Positions 47,929 to 55,197 of a DNA stretch of 64,000 bases are shown here, in pieces (within the stretch, counting starts at the first letter, position 1; every line of letters begins with the position of its first letter). The DNA comes from a virus, in the IMG/VR virus record IMGVR_UViG_3300046535_000869, positions 38,083-102,082 of that record; one strand, given 5' to 3'. Below the pieces are notes generated by a model that saw only the letters and a program-made list of their open reading frames with translations, made no database searches and was not told where the DNA came from. Position numbers and translations under genes: made by a program.

Positions 47929-49599
47929 ATGAAAATGACGCTTCGATCTGCCTTCGCCCCGATCTTCCTGGCGCTGGCCGCGATCTCCGCCTGTCGCCCG
48001 GCCGTGACGCCGCTCCCGCCGCGCGCGTTCGCCGTGGACGTGGCCGCGACCTCCGGGACCATCACCCTGGACGGCTGGGCCTGCCCCGGCTCGAACCCGG
48101 ACTGGTGCGGTATCCCGCAGACCATCCAGAACAAAGGCACGTACGGACACGCCGACTTCCCGGCACTGGCCGGGAACGCGCCCGCGATGAACTTCCACAT
48201 CCGGGCGAACGGGTACGAGCCGATGGATTGCGTCGGGAGCGTCCCGCCAGGGAACGCGACAGCGGCCTGGGACGTACCACCGAACCCTCAGCGCTACACG
48301 CCGACCGGCTGTCCCGACCACCTGACGCCGAGCTTCCCGCCCGCCAGGACCGGCGTCGTCATCCCGGACGGGAAGGCGATCCGAGACGGCCAGGGGAACT
48401 TCCATGCTGAAGGGCTGACGTTCTTCTGGGCCATGCAGGGCATGAGAGGCGACTACGACCGGTTCCTCGCGAATGTGAAGTTTATCGCGACCCATGACCG
48501 GCCGGACTACGTGCGTATCCTGGCCCAGGTCGACTGGCAGGGCTGGGAGATCGACCCGAACTGGCCAGACTACGAAGCCGTCCTCGGCCGGGTCATCGAC
48601 CTGTTCTACCAGTACGGCATGCGGGTCGAGATCACGGTCCTCGGTAGCCCGTACAGTAACCCGGTCGAGCTGGCCCATCGCGTCGCCCGCGTGACGTCGA
48701 CGCGCCCGGAGAAGGTCATCGCCATCGAGACCTGGAACGAATGGTCCCAGAACGGCGGCTCGATCTCCGCGATGTCCGACATGGCGCGCGTGTTCCTCGC
48801 CGAGTCCGGCGTGAAGCTGGTCGCCCTGTCGTCCGACCCGTTCGATCCGAACATCGCCGCCGCGACCGCTGCCGTCGGCGCGACGATGGGCACGATTCAT
48901 CCTGACCGCGATGCCGGAGACGGCGACTGGCGAGCCGTCCGGCAGTGCTTCGACGCCAAGGACTTCCGCATGATTATCGACCTCAACGAACCGCCGGGAC
49001 CGAACAGCTCGGTCGAGGTCATGTCAGACCCGACCCATCTCGGCATGTTCCGGGCCTGCACCCATCAGTCGGGCGGAGCCATGTGGGTGTTCCACGTCGG
49101 AGACATGGTCATGGGCCAGCGCGATCCGGGCCATCACCGGATGCCGAACATCTGGCAGGTCGGCTGCGAGTCGGACAACCCGGTCGCGAACACGCCGGAG
49201 AACCCCTGCCCCTACATCGTCCAGGCGCTGCACGCCGTCAGATCGGTCGACGGGTACATCCCGGACTCGGTCGAGAACTGGCAGAAGACGGCGGGGAACC
49301 CGAACTTCGCGCCCCAGGCGCTGAAGCCAGATCAAGCTGGCTGGGACGTGCAGGGTCCGACCGTCAACCGGGCGTACGCCGCGCTCGGCGGGACGATCTT
49401 CATGCAGACGCTCCTGGGCCTCAAGGGTCCGCTCCACTTCACGCTGACGATGCCGGGCGTCTCCAGGTGTCACATCCAGGGCCTGAACCCAGGAACGGGC
49501 GAGCTGCTGTCGCTCGATCTCAACGTCGGCGACGGGACGGTCATCACCGGACGCGACGACGGGAACACTGGGTATGTCCTGACCGGGTTGTGCCAGTGA
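47929..49599 (+). CDS. Lipoprotein with glycoside hydrolase-like TIM-barrel
   Basis: The 556-residue protein starts MKMTLRSAFAPIFLALAAIS, then AC: a signal peptide with lipobox ISAC, so it is probably lipid-anchored after export. A Cys-rich N-terminal part precedes a barrel-like region with AIETWNEWSQ, the Asn-Glu catalytic pair of clan GH-A hydrolases. RMIIDLNEPPGPN lies further on. A beta-sandwich-like C-terminus ends at GLCQ. It stands on the plus strand between minus-strand genes. Possible roles: changing the host cell surface (superinfection exclusion) or degrading a glycan. Confidence 0.68.
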   Translation: MKMTLRSAFAPIFLALAAISACRPAVTPLPPRAFAVDVAATSGTITLDGWACPGSNPDWCGIPQTIQNKGTYGHADFPALAGNAPAMNFHIRANGYEPMDCVGSVPPGNATAAWDVPPNPQRYTPTGCPDHLTPSFPPARTGVVIPDGKAIRDGQGNFHAEGLTFFWAMQGMRGDYDRFLANVKFIATHDRPDYVRILAQVDWQGWEIDPNWPDYEAVLGRVIDLFYQYGMRVEITVLGSPYSNPVELAHRVARVTSTRPEKVIAIETWNEWSQNGGSISAMSDMARVFLAESGVKLVALSSDPFDPNIAAATAAVGATMGTIHPDRDAGDGDWRAVRQCFDAKDFRMIIDLNEPPGPNSSVEVMSDPTHLGMFRACTHQSGGAMWVFHVGDMVMGQRDPGHHRMPNIWQVGCESDNPVANTPENPCPYIVQALHAVRSVDGYIPDSVENWQKTAGNPNFAPQALKPDQAGWDVQGPTVNRAYAALGGTIFMQTLLGLKGPLHFTLTMPGVSRCHIQGLNPGTGELLSLDLNVGDGTVITGRDDGNTGYVLTGLCQ

Positions 49600-49796
49600 C
49601 GCCTCCCTGGACGGACCAGGAGCCGATCACCGCCGAGACCTCGCCAGCTCGCCTCCGCGAGAACCTGGCCGAGGCCCGCGCCCAGCTCTTGTGGATTCGG
49701 GAGATGATCGACGGGAAGGAACCAGCGCCGGAGGTCTTCGACTTCGCGCTGTCCTTCCCGCTCGTCAGGGACGTCTGGGTCCAGCTCGACGCCTAG
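49596..49796 (+). CDS. Small acidic protein, unknown
   Basis: GTG 49596 lies in a GTGA overlap with the lipoprotein gene. The 66-residue protein VTPPWTDQEPITAETSPARL... is acidic and helical. It ends tail-to-tail with the minus-strand gene at 49793, overlapping by four bases. Confidence 0.5.
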   Translation: MTPPWTDQEPITAETSPARLRENLAEARAQLLWIREMIDGKEPAPEVFDFALSFPLVRDVWVQLDA

Positions 49797-50308
49797 TCGT
49801 CGAACGTGATCAGCCTGACGCCGATGACCACCGGCTCGCCGACCGTCGCGCTGATGGACGGAGCCTGGCCGCTCGGCTTGAACGCCCGCAGGCGCTGAGT
49901 CATCTTGTCGACCATGCGCTGGCGCTCGCGCTGGCCCAGCGTCTCCCAGATCGCGCCGTCGGCGACGCCGAGCACGTCCCGCAAGATCGCCGCCGCCTCC
50001 TCCTCCTGGTGCATCCAGATCGGCTTCGGTGGAGGAACCGTCACGCCCGCGTGAGACTTCGGCCCGAACGTCGCCAGGCTTCCGCTCGACAGGCCGGGCT
50101 GGGTGTTCAGGCTTGCCGTCTCCGCGTAGTACTGGTGGATGTGTTTACAGGTCTTCGGGCTGGCCTTGTTGAACTGCCAGGCCGAGCACAACTTCTGGCT
50201 GGTCACGTCGTAGCAGTAGACCTTCCCGTCGGCGTCGCGCCGCACGGAGTAGATCCGGCCGCTGGTCTTCGACGGCCCCTCGGCCAGGACGACGAACTGC
50301 TTCGCCAT
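49793..50308 (-). CDS. Protein with SWIM-like Cys/His site
   Basis: ATG 50308 overlaps the upstream stop (TGATG). The 171-residue protein has YSVRRDADGKVYCYDVTSQ, then LCSAWQFNKASPKTCKHIH. The Cys-x(n)-Cys-x-His order resembles a SWIM zinc finger ('pCKHi'). Helices follow (AAAILRDVLGVADGAIWE). SWIM domains bind DNA or proteins; the first Cys pair is atypical. Confidence 0.5.
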   Translation of the reverse strand: MAKQFVVLAEGPSKTSGRIYSVRRDADGKVYCYDVTSQKLCSAWQFNKASPKTCKHIHQYYAETASLNTQPGLSSGSLATFGPKSHAGVTVPPPKPIWMHQEEEAAAILRDVLGVADGAIWETLGQRERQRMVDKMTQRLRAFKPSGQAPSISATVGEPVVIGVRLITFDD

Positions 50309-50622
50309 CAGTCGACCACCGGGCCGAGGATGATGTTCGCGTAGTGCGCCGCCTTGCGGACGTGCATCACGAGGTCGAGCGTCGCCGTCGTGACCGCGAA
50401 CTGGCTGACCGATCCGGTCGCCAGGTTGCCGCCCTTGCGCTGGCTGGCCGCGACCAGCGCGTTCCGCCGCGCCGTGTTCAGGCGCTTGAAGGTCTTCGCC
50501 GCCTTGACCAGGCCGAAGGTCCAGACGTTCAGGTTCCACGTCGCCAGCTCCAGATCGGAGCCGAGGCGGAAGGACGCGGTCATGCTGTTCAGGTGTTCGT
50601 CGTTGGTCATCATCGTCTCCAT
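50308..50622 (-). CDS. Helical early protein, unknown
   Basis: The 104-residue product (from ATG 50622) starts METMMTNDEHLNSMTASFR and is helical (GLVKAAKTFKRLNTARRN). ATG 50622 coincides with the predicted transcript start; ATG 50610 is the alternative. No family is recognised. Confidence 0.55.
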   Translation of the reverse strand: METMMTNDEHLNSMTASFRLGSDLELATWNLNVWTFGLVKAAKTFKRLNTARRNALVAASQRKGGNLATGSVSQFAVTTATLDLVMHVRKAAHYANIILGPVVD

Positions 50623-50628
50623 GTAGCG

Positions 50629-50657
50629 ATGATATGTTCAATGATTGTGCTTGTCAA
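50629..50657 (-). promoter_or_regulatory. Early promoter (TTGAACA class)
   Basis: Minus strand TTGACA, 17-bp spacer ending ATTGAACA, TATCAT, preceded by the A-rich element AAAATAGTTG. Confidence 0.85.
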
Positions 50658-50668
50658 CAACTATTTTT

Positions 50669-50699
50669 GAGGCCGGGCGGATTATTTTCGCCCGGCCTC
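50669..50699 (-). terminator. Hairpin after the AAA+ gene
   Basis: GAGGCCGGGCG and CGCCCGGCCTC form a perfect 11-bp stem around an AT-rich loop, 7 bases after the AAA+ gene stop. No U-tract follows on the minus strand (AAAAATAG follows instead), so termination may be imperfect or the loop may have another role. Confidence 0.6.
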
Positions 50700-50705
50700 C
50701 TGGCC

Positions 50706-52286
50706 CTACTCGCCGACCTCGATGGTCCGCTCGGTGGGCAGCGGAGCCTCGTCCGGCCGCTCGTCCTCCGGCGACTTGTACCAGCCCGGCTTGCTGGCGC
50801 TCAGGAACCGCCCGGAGGCGCTCGACCGGAGGTCCTTAATGACCTGGCGCGCGCTGACCGCCGACGGGATGATGTAGCGTGCCGCCTCGACGACCGTGGT
50901 CTCGAACTCGGCCGCGCGCTCGCAGGCCCGCTCAATCTCCGCCCCGGTCCAGCCGTCGTCGAACCCTTCCGGGAACGTCGCTTGCTCCGCCGTCAGGCCC
51001 AGCTTGCTGACGTAGACGTCCCAGACCGCCCGGCGACCGGCCTTGTCAAGCAGGTCATGGAAGAACTGGTCCGGGAAGCGCCGGTTCATCTCCGGCGAGA
51101 AGGTCGTCGTCTTGTTGGCTGTCGCGATGAACAGGACGCGCCCGCCCTCGCCCGCCATCGCTGTGACCATCTTCAGGCCGACCCGGATGGTCGCCTCGGA
51201 CTGGCCGACGACGCCGCCCTTCATGCCGCCCAGGTCGAACACCAGGACCGGCTTGCCGCTGGCCTTGCCGACCGCCTTGGCGAGCTGGGACTTGCCGCAA
51301 CCGGCGACGCCGCCGAGCAGGACGCCCAGGTGTGCCTTCCGGCCCTTCGGCGTCATCACGCCGTCCTGGATGTAGCTGAGGACCTGGCCGACCTGGTCCT
51401 TGCCGACGCCGCTGTCGCCAACGTGCTCGGCCATGCCGCCCGCGAATGCCTTCTCCGCCTCGTCGATGAAGACGATGACCTTGAAGGCGTTCTTCGCGAT
51501 GTAGCGCGTGAAGAACTCGACGACGTTGTCGAGGCCCTTCAGGTCTTCCAGCTTCTCCTGCCCGCGCCAGACGCGCAGCCCGGCCGTGTTCTCGATGGCC
51601 TGAATCTTCCGCTCCCACAGCTTGGCGACGTCGATGCCCTTCGGCGTCAGGCTGATGGCCGTCGCCTCCTCCGCCGTGTAGGCCGACAGACCGATGACCG
51701 CGTCGAGCGCCGCCTCGCGCACCGCGCCGACCGGGAGCGCCAGGTTCGCGTTTTTGTGCTGCTGGTCGACGATGGCCTCCAGCTCCGCGCGGGTCGGGAG
51801 AGGTTCGCTCAGAAGGTGGATGTCGCCGGTCAGCTCGACCGGCAGCTTGAACGTCGGGCCGAGCAGGACGAGCTGTCGACGGTTCATCTTGAACTTGTCG
51901 CGCAGGTTCCAGACGGCCTGGACGTTGCCGGTCTCCGCGAGCTGTCGATGCGCGTTCAGGATGAAGACGACCGTCTTCTCCGAGAACTTCTCCGCCATCT
52001 CCATCGCCGTGACGAAGTTGACGCTCTGGAACAGGTTCGGGAACTTGGTCAGCTCAGCCTGGCCGGTCTCGTTCAGACCGATGAGGCCGCGTACGGCGTC
52101 CCACTGGCACGTCGGGACGACGCCGTTTAGGCTGACCCGGATGGCCTTGATGGTCGCCGCCGGGTCGGGCGTCTCGATGGCAATCAACGGCGAGGATACG
52201 CGCCGCGCTGCCTTGAAGGACTTGACCAGCTCACTGTCCGCTGGCGCTACCGTCTGGTCGATTGTCGCTACTGCCTTGGGTGTCAT
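50706..52286 (-). CDS. Ycf46-like AAA+ ATPase with permuted Walker motifs
   Basis: The 526-residue protein has an N-terminal Ycf46-type domain: VVFILNAHRQL, LRDKFKMNRRQLVLLGPTFK, and LPVELTGDIHLLSEPLPTR. LKGLDNVVEFF follows at 249-259. The Walker B segment VFIDEAEKAFAGG (272-284) and its follow-on helix VLSYIQDG (302-309) come before Walker A GGVAGCGKS (325-333). VFDLGGMKGGVVGQSEATIR (349-368) and sensor-1 FIATANK (386-392) come after it. In standard Ycf46, Walker A precedes Walker B. ATPase activity with an altered core topology is expected; the substrate is unknown. A promoter lies 36 bases upstream. Confidence 0.85.
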   Translation of the reverse strand: MTPKAVATIDQTVAPADSELVKSFKAARRVSSPLIAIETPDPAATIKAIRVSLNGVVPTCQWDAVRGLIGLNETGQAELTKFPNLFQSVNFVTAMEMAEKFSEKTVVFILNAHRQLAETGNVQAVWNLRDKFKMNRRQLVLLGPTFKLPVELTGDIHLLSEPLPTRAELEAIVDQQHKNANLALPVGAVREAALDAVIGLSAYTAEEATAISLTPKGIDVAKLWERKIQAIENTAGLRVWRGQEKLEDLKGLDNVVEFFTRYIAKNAFKVIVFIDEAEKAFAGGMAEHVGDSGVGKDQVGQVLSYIQDGVMTPKGRKAHLGVLLGGVAGCGKSQLAKAVGKASGKPVLVFDLGGMKGGVVGQSEATIRVGLKMVTAMAGEGGRVLFIATANKTTTFSPEMNRRFPDQFFHDLLDKAGRRAVWDVYVSKLGLTAEQATFPEGFDDGWTGAEIERACERAAEFETTVVEAARYIIPSAVSARQVIKDLRSSASGRFLSASKPGWYKSPEDERPDEAPLPTERTIEVGE

Positions 52287-52321
52287 CGTCGTCTCCTCCG
52301 TCGGTTCATTCCGACCCGCTG

Positions 52322-52350
52322 ATGATAGGATAAAGCCTGACTGAAGTCAA
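52322..52350 (-). promoter_or_regulatory. Early promoter (TTATCC class)
   Basis: Minus strand TTGACT, 17-bp spacer ending TTTATCC, TATCAT. Drives the AAA+ gene with a leader of about 30 bases. Confidence 0.85.
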
Positions 52351-52359
52351 GCTCTATCT

Positions 52360-52665
52360 TCAGCCCTGGTTGTCGCCGCACCATTCGCAGCTCTCGATGT
52401 CGCAGGCGATGACCCGCTCGTCGATGAGCGCTTCCATCGCTCGACGCCAGAGACCGTCGCTGACCGGCCCGGCGTTCGCGATGACCTGCTCGTGCAGGTC
52501 GCAGCCGTAGAACTTGTGACCGTCCGGTGCCGTCAGGATTAGCTCGAACCAGCCGCCGCTCTCGTCGACCGCGATGGTCGCGCCCAGCTCCTTCGCCCGC
52601 GCCCGCGCAATCTTCCGCGCCGCCGTAGCGACGCTCCGTTCCTTCGCGCTCGTGTAGTATGCCAT
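52360..52665 (-). CDS. Small protein with C-terminal Cys pair
   Basis: The 101-residue protein MAYYTSAKERSVATAARKI... is helical at the start, then beta-rich, and ends CDIESCEWCGDNQG with three Cys. No family is recognised. Confidence 0.55.
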   Translation of the reverse strand: MAYYTSAKERSVATAARKIARARAKELGATIAVDESGGWFELILTAPDGHKFYGCDLHEQVIANAGPVSDGLWRRAMEALIDERVIACDIESCEWCGDNQG

Positions 52666-52675
52666 CGTCGTCTCC

Positions 52676-52915
52676 TTAGAACTGCTGCCCAGACGCCGCC
52701 TGCGCCGCCTGCGCCGAGGCGACCGACAGCCGAACCGCCGCCTTGCGCGCGGCCGTCTCGGACTTGTAGACGTTGCCGACCGGCTGGTCGCCGTCGACCG
52801 GGAACACGCGGTAGCGGACGTTGTCGCGCTGCCAGCCGAACTCCGCGCCGCAGCGGCTGTAGTCCGTCCGAACCTCGTAGTCCTGATACTCGACGCCGTA
52901 GAAGGTGGTGGCCAT
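52676..52915 (-). CDS. Small protein, unknown
   Basis: The 79-residue protein MATTFYGVEYQDYEVRTDYS... has an aromatic start and an Ala-rich helical end (AARKAAVRLSVASAQAAQA). GGAGACGACGACA precedes the ATG. Confidence 0.55.
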   Translation of the reverse strand: MATTFYGVEYQDYEVRTDYSRCGAEFGWQRDNVRYRVFPVDGDQPVGNVYKSETAARKAAVRLSVASAQAAQAASGQQF

Positions 52916-52930
52916 TGTCGTCGTCTCCTC

Positions 52931-53047
52931 TTAGTGTCGGGTCGCGTGAACCGCGACTCGGTGCGCCTTGTGACTCGATGCGCTCATGTCAATCATGCAG
53001 ACCAGCGCCGCCAGGAACATCGCCGCCCGCAACATCGTCATCACCAT
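52931..53047 (-). CDS. Small exported or membrane peptide (38 residues)
   Basis: ATG 53047 lies one base past the predicted start of the promoter at 53055-53084; no Shine-Dalgarno site is visible, so leaderless translation is likely. MVMTMLRAAMFLAALVCMID has a hydrophobic core, then a His-rich polar end (SSHKAHRVAVHATRH). Confidence 0.5.
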   Translation of the reverse strand: MVMTMLRAAMFLAALVCMIDMSASSHKAHRVAVHATRH

Positions 53048-53054
53048 GAAGGAG

Positions 53055-53084
53055 ATGATATGCTCAATGTGTTGAGCTTGTCAA
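53055..53084 (-). promoter_or_regulatory. Early promoter with palindromic spacer
   Basis: Minus strand TTGACA, 18-bp spacer, TATCAT. The spacer contains GCTCAACACATTGAGC, an imperfect inverted repeat like that at 42245. Confidence 0.85.
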
Positions 53085-53100
53085 CAACTATTTTCAGCCC

Positions 53101-53601
53101 TCACGCATTTTCTTTGAAGCGCTGCCGGTAGATCGCGTGCCGGTGCGGCCCGGCCCAGTTGTCCAGGATGCTGACGCTCTGGGCGTTCCTGACCGCGAAG
53201 ATCTCGGCCTGGCGGAAGACGACGCCGAAGTAGCTGGTCCCTGGCGTGTCCCAGGTCTGGTCGATGACCCGGCCCAGCTCGTCGACGATCCAGGCATGGT
53301 GGACCGGGAAGAACTGGGACAGCGCGATGCCCTCGACGTACCGCAGATCGCGCCGCTTGTGGCGGGCGTCCGTCAGGGTCCGGTAGGCGTTGTCGAAGCA
53401 GTACTTCGCGGTCATCTGCCGGAAGCCGCGCGGCCGATCTTGGGGCGTCCAGAACCGCCCATGCTGCTGGAGGAAGTCGCACATCCCGGCGTACACGAAG
53501 CCGTCCGGTCGCGGCCGATCTTTACCGGTCGCCAGGTCGAACTTCTCCAGCGCTGCGCGGGCCTTGATGTAGTCGTCGACGACCCGATCCTCGGCCGTCA
53601 T
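53101..53601 (-). CDS. Papain-fold-like conserved phage protein
   Basis: The 166-residue protein has TAKYCFDNAYRTL (Cys at a helix start), YVEGIALSQFFPVHHAWIVD (His on a strand) and GRVIDQTWDTPGTSYFGVVF (Asp). I recall this C..NA...YvEG......HAW..D..G.v.D.TW arrangement from many phage proteins. It is consistent with a Cys-His-Asp papain-like fold (NlpC/P60 or transglutaminase type), but activity is unproven. Confidence 0.6.
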   Translation of the reverse strand: MTAEDRVVDDYIKARAALEKFDLATGKDRPRPDGFVYAGMCDFLQQHGRFWTPQDRPRGFRQMTAKYCFDNAYRTLTDARHKRRDLRYVEGIALSQFFPVHHAWIVDELGRVIDQTWDTPGTSYFGVVFRQAEIFAVRNAQSVSILDNWAGPHRHAIYRQRFKENA

Positions 53602-53708
53602 GGGAGCAGCGCCGCCAGGTGTCCGGCCTGGGCCAGGACGCTCAGCATCCCGGCCGTGAGCAGCCCGCCGAGCACTAGCACGCCGAGCGCCCGTTCTGTC
53701 ATCGTCAT
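53598..53708 (-). CDS. Membrane peptide (36 residues)
   Basis: Start chosen at ATG 53708 (GAGGAG six bases upstream); ATGs at 53714 and 53702 are in frame. MTMTERALGVLVLGGLLTAG continues to a single hydrophobic helix. Its TGA overlaps the next ATG. Confidence 0.55.
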   Translation of the reverse strand: MTMTERALGVLVLGGLLTAGMLSVLAQAGHLAALLP

Positions 53709-53962
53709 CGTCATCTCCTCGAAAGTGCGCCGGGTGATCGTCCCGGCCTTGGTGGATTCATCACGACCGGGTGATCAATCCCGGTCGCCCTCTCGCTTGT
53801 GACCTGATGCCTGACGCCCGAGAAGGGTCCACGTCAGGTTGTCGGTCGCTCTATCGCCCCATCTGCCCTCCTGAGTTGCGCGACGTTTCGACCTTTATCT
53901 GGTCGAGCGTGCGAGCCTGCTGCTCGCCCCTACGGTGACAGCCCCTCCGGCCGTCGCGCTGG
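53709..53962 (-). other. Structured non-coding leader
   Basis: No convincing gene. On the minus strand two similar hairpins occur near 53723-53790: CGACCGGG with CCCGGTCG, and GCCGGG with CCCGGC, both with GATCA-containing loops. Upstream in the same RNA, AGGAGGGCAG precedes a three-codon frame ATG GGG CGA TAG. Confidence 0.45.
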
Positions 53963-54100
53963 TTAATCTTCGAGAACCCGTCGACCCTTCGCCCCGTCCT
54001 GATAATACGACTTGAAGACCTTCACTAGTCCCTGATGTCGAGCCTGACGCCGCCGACGTGCCTTCAGGTACCGCTTCGTGACTGCTCGATGATGTGACAT
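53963..54100 (-). CDS. Basic small protein (45 residues)
   Basis: ATG 54100 has GGAG ten bases upstream. The protein MSHHRAVTKRYLKARRRRQA... is strongly basic, then has KVFKSYYQDGAKG. Nucleic-acid binding is likely from charge; no family is recognised. Confidence 0.6.
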   Translation of the reverse strand: MSHHRAVTKRYLKARRRRQARHQGLVKVFKSYYQDGAKGRRVLED

Positions 54101-54115
54101 CGCTATCTCCTCCGG

Positions 54116-54514
54116 TTACTCGGTGCCGAGCGCCAGGTCCGTCTCGTCGAACTCGTGGCCGAACTCGTGACCCTCGGCTTCCATCTCCGCGAGCGCCGCG
54201 CGCGTCAGCTCCCACTCGTCGGCCTCGTCGAAGGCCGACGAGTGGAGGAGCGCGTCAACCGTGGCCTCGTCGCGGGTCGGGAACATCAGGTCCAGGCCCG
54301 CCGCAGTCAGCCCGCGCACGATGACGAAGTCGTCGGAGGTAAAGCCGTGGAAGTCCTCGAACGCCTTGTCGTCGGCGTTCTGCATCTGTGCCGCTTCGAG
54401 CATCTCGTCGAGCGTGCCAGCCGCGATGACCACTCCGCCCAGGTTGTAGACCGCCTCGAACATCAGCACCAGGTCCGTCGCCACTTCGTTGTTGTTGTTC
54501 ATCATCGTCTCCAT
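54116..54514 (-). CDS. Acidic early protein, paralogue of 47603-47827
   Basis: ATG 54514 sits one base past the predicted transcript start; ATGs at 54505 and 54502 are alternatives. The product (~132 residues) has the MFEAVYNLGGVVIAAGTLDE core shared with the gene at 47603. A strongly acidic C-terminal extension follows (EMEAEGHEFGHEFDETDLAL). Such charge could mimic nucleic acid, which is speculation. Confidence 0.6.
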   Translation of the reverse strand: METMMNNNNEVATDLVLMFEAVYNLGGVVIAAGTLDEMLEAAQMQNADDKAFEDFHGFTSDDFVIVRGLTAAGLDLMFPTRDEATVDALLHSSAFDEADEWELTRAALAEMEAEGHEFGHEFDETDLALGTE

Positions 54515-54521
54515 GTAGTGA

Positions 54522-54550
54522 ATGATATGCTCAATGTTTCTGGATGTCAA
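54522..54550 (-). promoter_or_regulatory. Early promoter (TTGAGCA class)
   Basis: Minus strand TTGACA, 17-bp spacer ending ATTGAGCA, TATCAT, preceded by GAAAATAGTTG. Confidence 0.88.
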
Positions 54551-54570
54551 CAACTATTTTCAAAAATCTT

Positions 54571-54807
54571 TCAGAGGAACCGAACCTCGACCCGGTAGCC
54601 GCGCGCCGTCAGGTTGAACCGGATGACCTCGGCCCATTCCGCCGTCAGCGGGAGCGCCTGCGCGCGCGAGCCGACGATGGGTTCGTTGAACTTGTGACCG
54701 GTGTGCTTGAAGTAGCGCAGCCGGGTCGACTGGAAGTGTCCGCCGCCGACGGCCAGGATACGGTCCTTCGGGCTGTCCATTGTCACGTTCGCGAGTGGGG
54801 TGTCCAT
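54571..54807 (-). CDS. Small protein, unknown
   Basis: The 78-residue protein MDTPLANVTMDSPKDRILAV... ends VIRFNLTARGYRVEVRFL. GGAGACGACG precedes the ATG. No family is recognised. Confidence 0.55.
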   Translation of the reverse strand: MDTPLANVTMDSPKDRILAVGGGHFQSTRLRYFKHTGHKFNEPIVGSRAQALPLTAEWAEVIRFNLTARGYRVEVRFL

Positions 54808-54831
54808 CGTCGTCTCCTCAGTTGGCTGCTG

Positions 54832-55032
54832 TTAGTTGGCGAGCGCCGCGTTCATCTTGGCCTTGTGCGCGTGCGCCTGGGTCTTGTTCGCGAACTCGGC
54901 CTTGTAGCTGCCGGTGACTTCCTTGCCGTCGACCAGGACCACCGACAGGACGTACCAGCCGCGAACCGTGGGCTTCGGGCTGACGTAGTACCGAACCGCC
55001 GCCGCCGTCTTCGTTGTCGTCATCGTCATCAT
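54832..55032 (-). CDS. Small early protein, unknown
   Basis: ATG 55032 lies one base past the predicted transcript start. The 66-residue protein MMTMTTTKTAAAVRYYVSPK... has a strand-rich core (WYVLSVVLVDGKEVTGSY) and an Ala/Lys helix. No family is recognised. Confidence 0.55.
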   Translation of the reverse strand: MMTMTTTKTAAAVRYYVSPKPTVRGWYVLSVVLVDGKEVTGSYKAEFANKTQAHAHKAKMNAALAN

Positions 55033-55039
55033 GGAGAGA

Positions 55040-55068
55040 ATGATATGCTCAATAGAATCGGTTGTCAA
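55040..55068 (-). promoter_or_regulatory. Early promoter (TTGAGCA class)
   Basis: Minus strand TTGACA, 17-bp spacer ending ATTGAGCA, TATCAT, preceded by GAAAATAGTTG. Confidence 0.88.
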
Positions 55069-55143
55069 CAACTATTTTCAGTCCAGGCGAATTATTTTTG
55101 AGGTCCGTGTAAGTCCTTGAGCTGGCTCCTGCCAGGACAGGAC

Positions 55144-55197
55144 AAGATCGGACAGATGTGAAATTAAGTCACTAGCCCTAGTGGTCGCTCCGATCTT
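55144..55197. other. Nested inverted repeat in divergent region
   Basis: AAGATCGGA (55144) and TCCGATCTT (55189) are an exact 9-bp inverted repeat. They enclose CACTAGCCCTAGTG, itself an inverted repeat. It sits between the minus-strand promoter at 55040 and the plus-strand metallophosphoesterase gene. It could be an operator, a transcript hairpin or an origin-type element. Confidence 0.6.

Noticed and set aside
53709-53962. tRNA gene in the structured non-coding gap
   Set aside because: No acceptor-stem pairing with CCA, no T-loop GGTTCRA in place and no anticodon arm could be folded.
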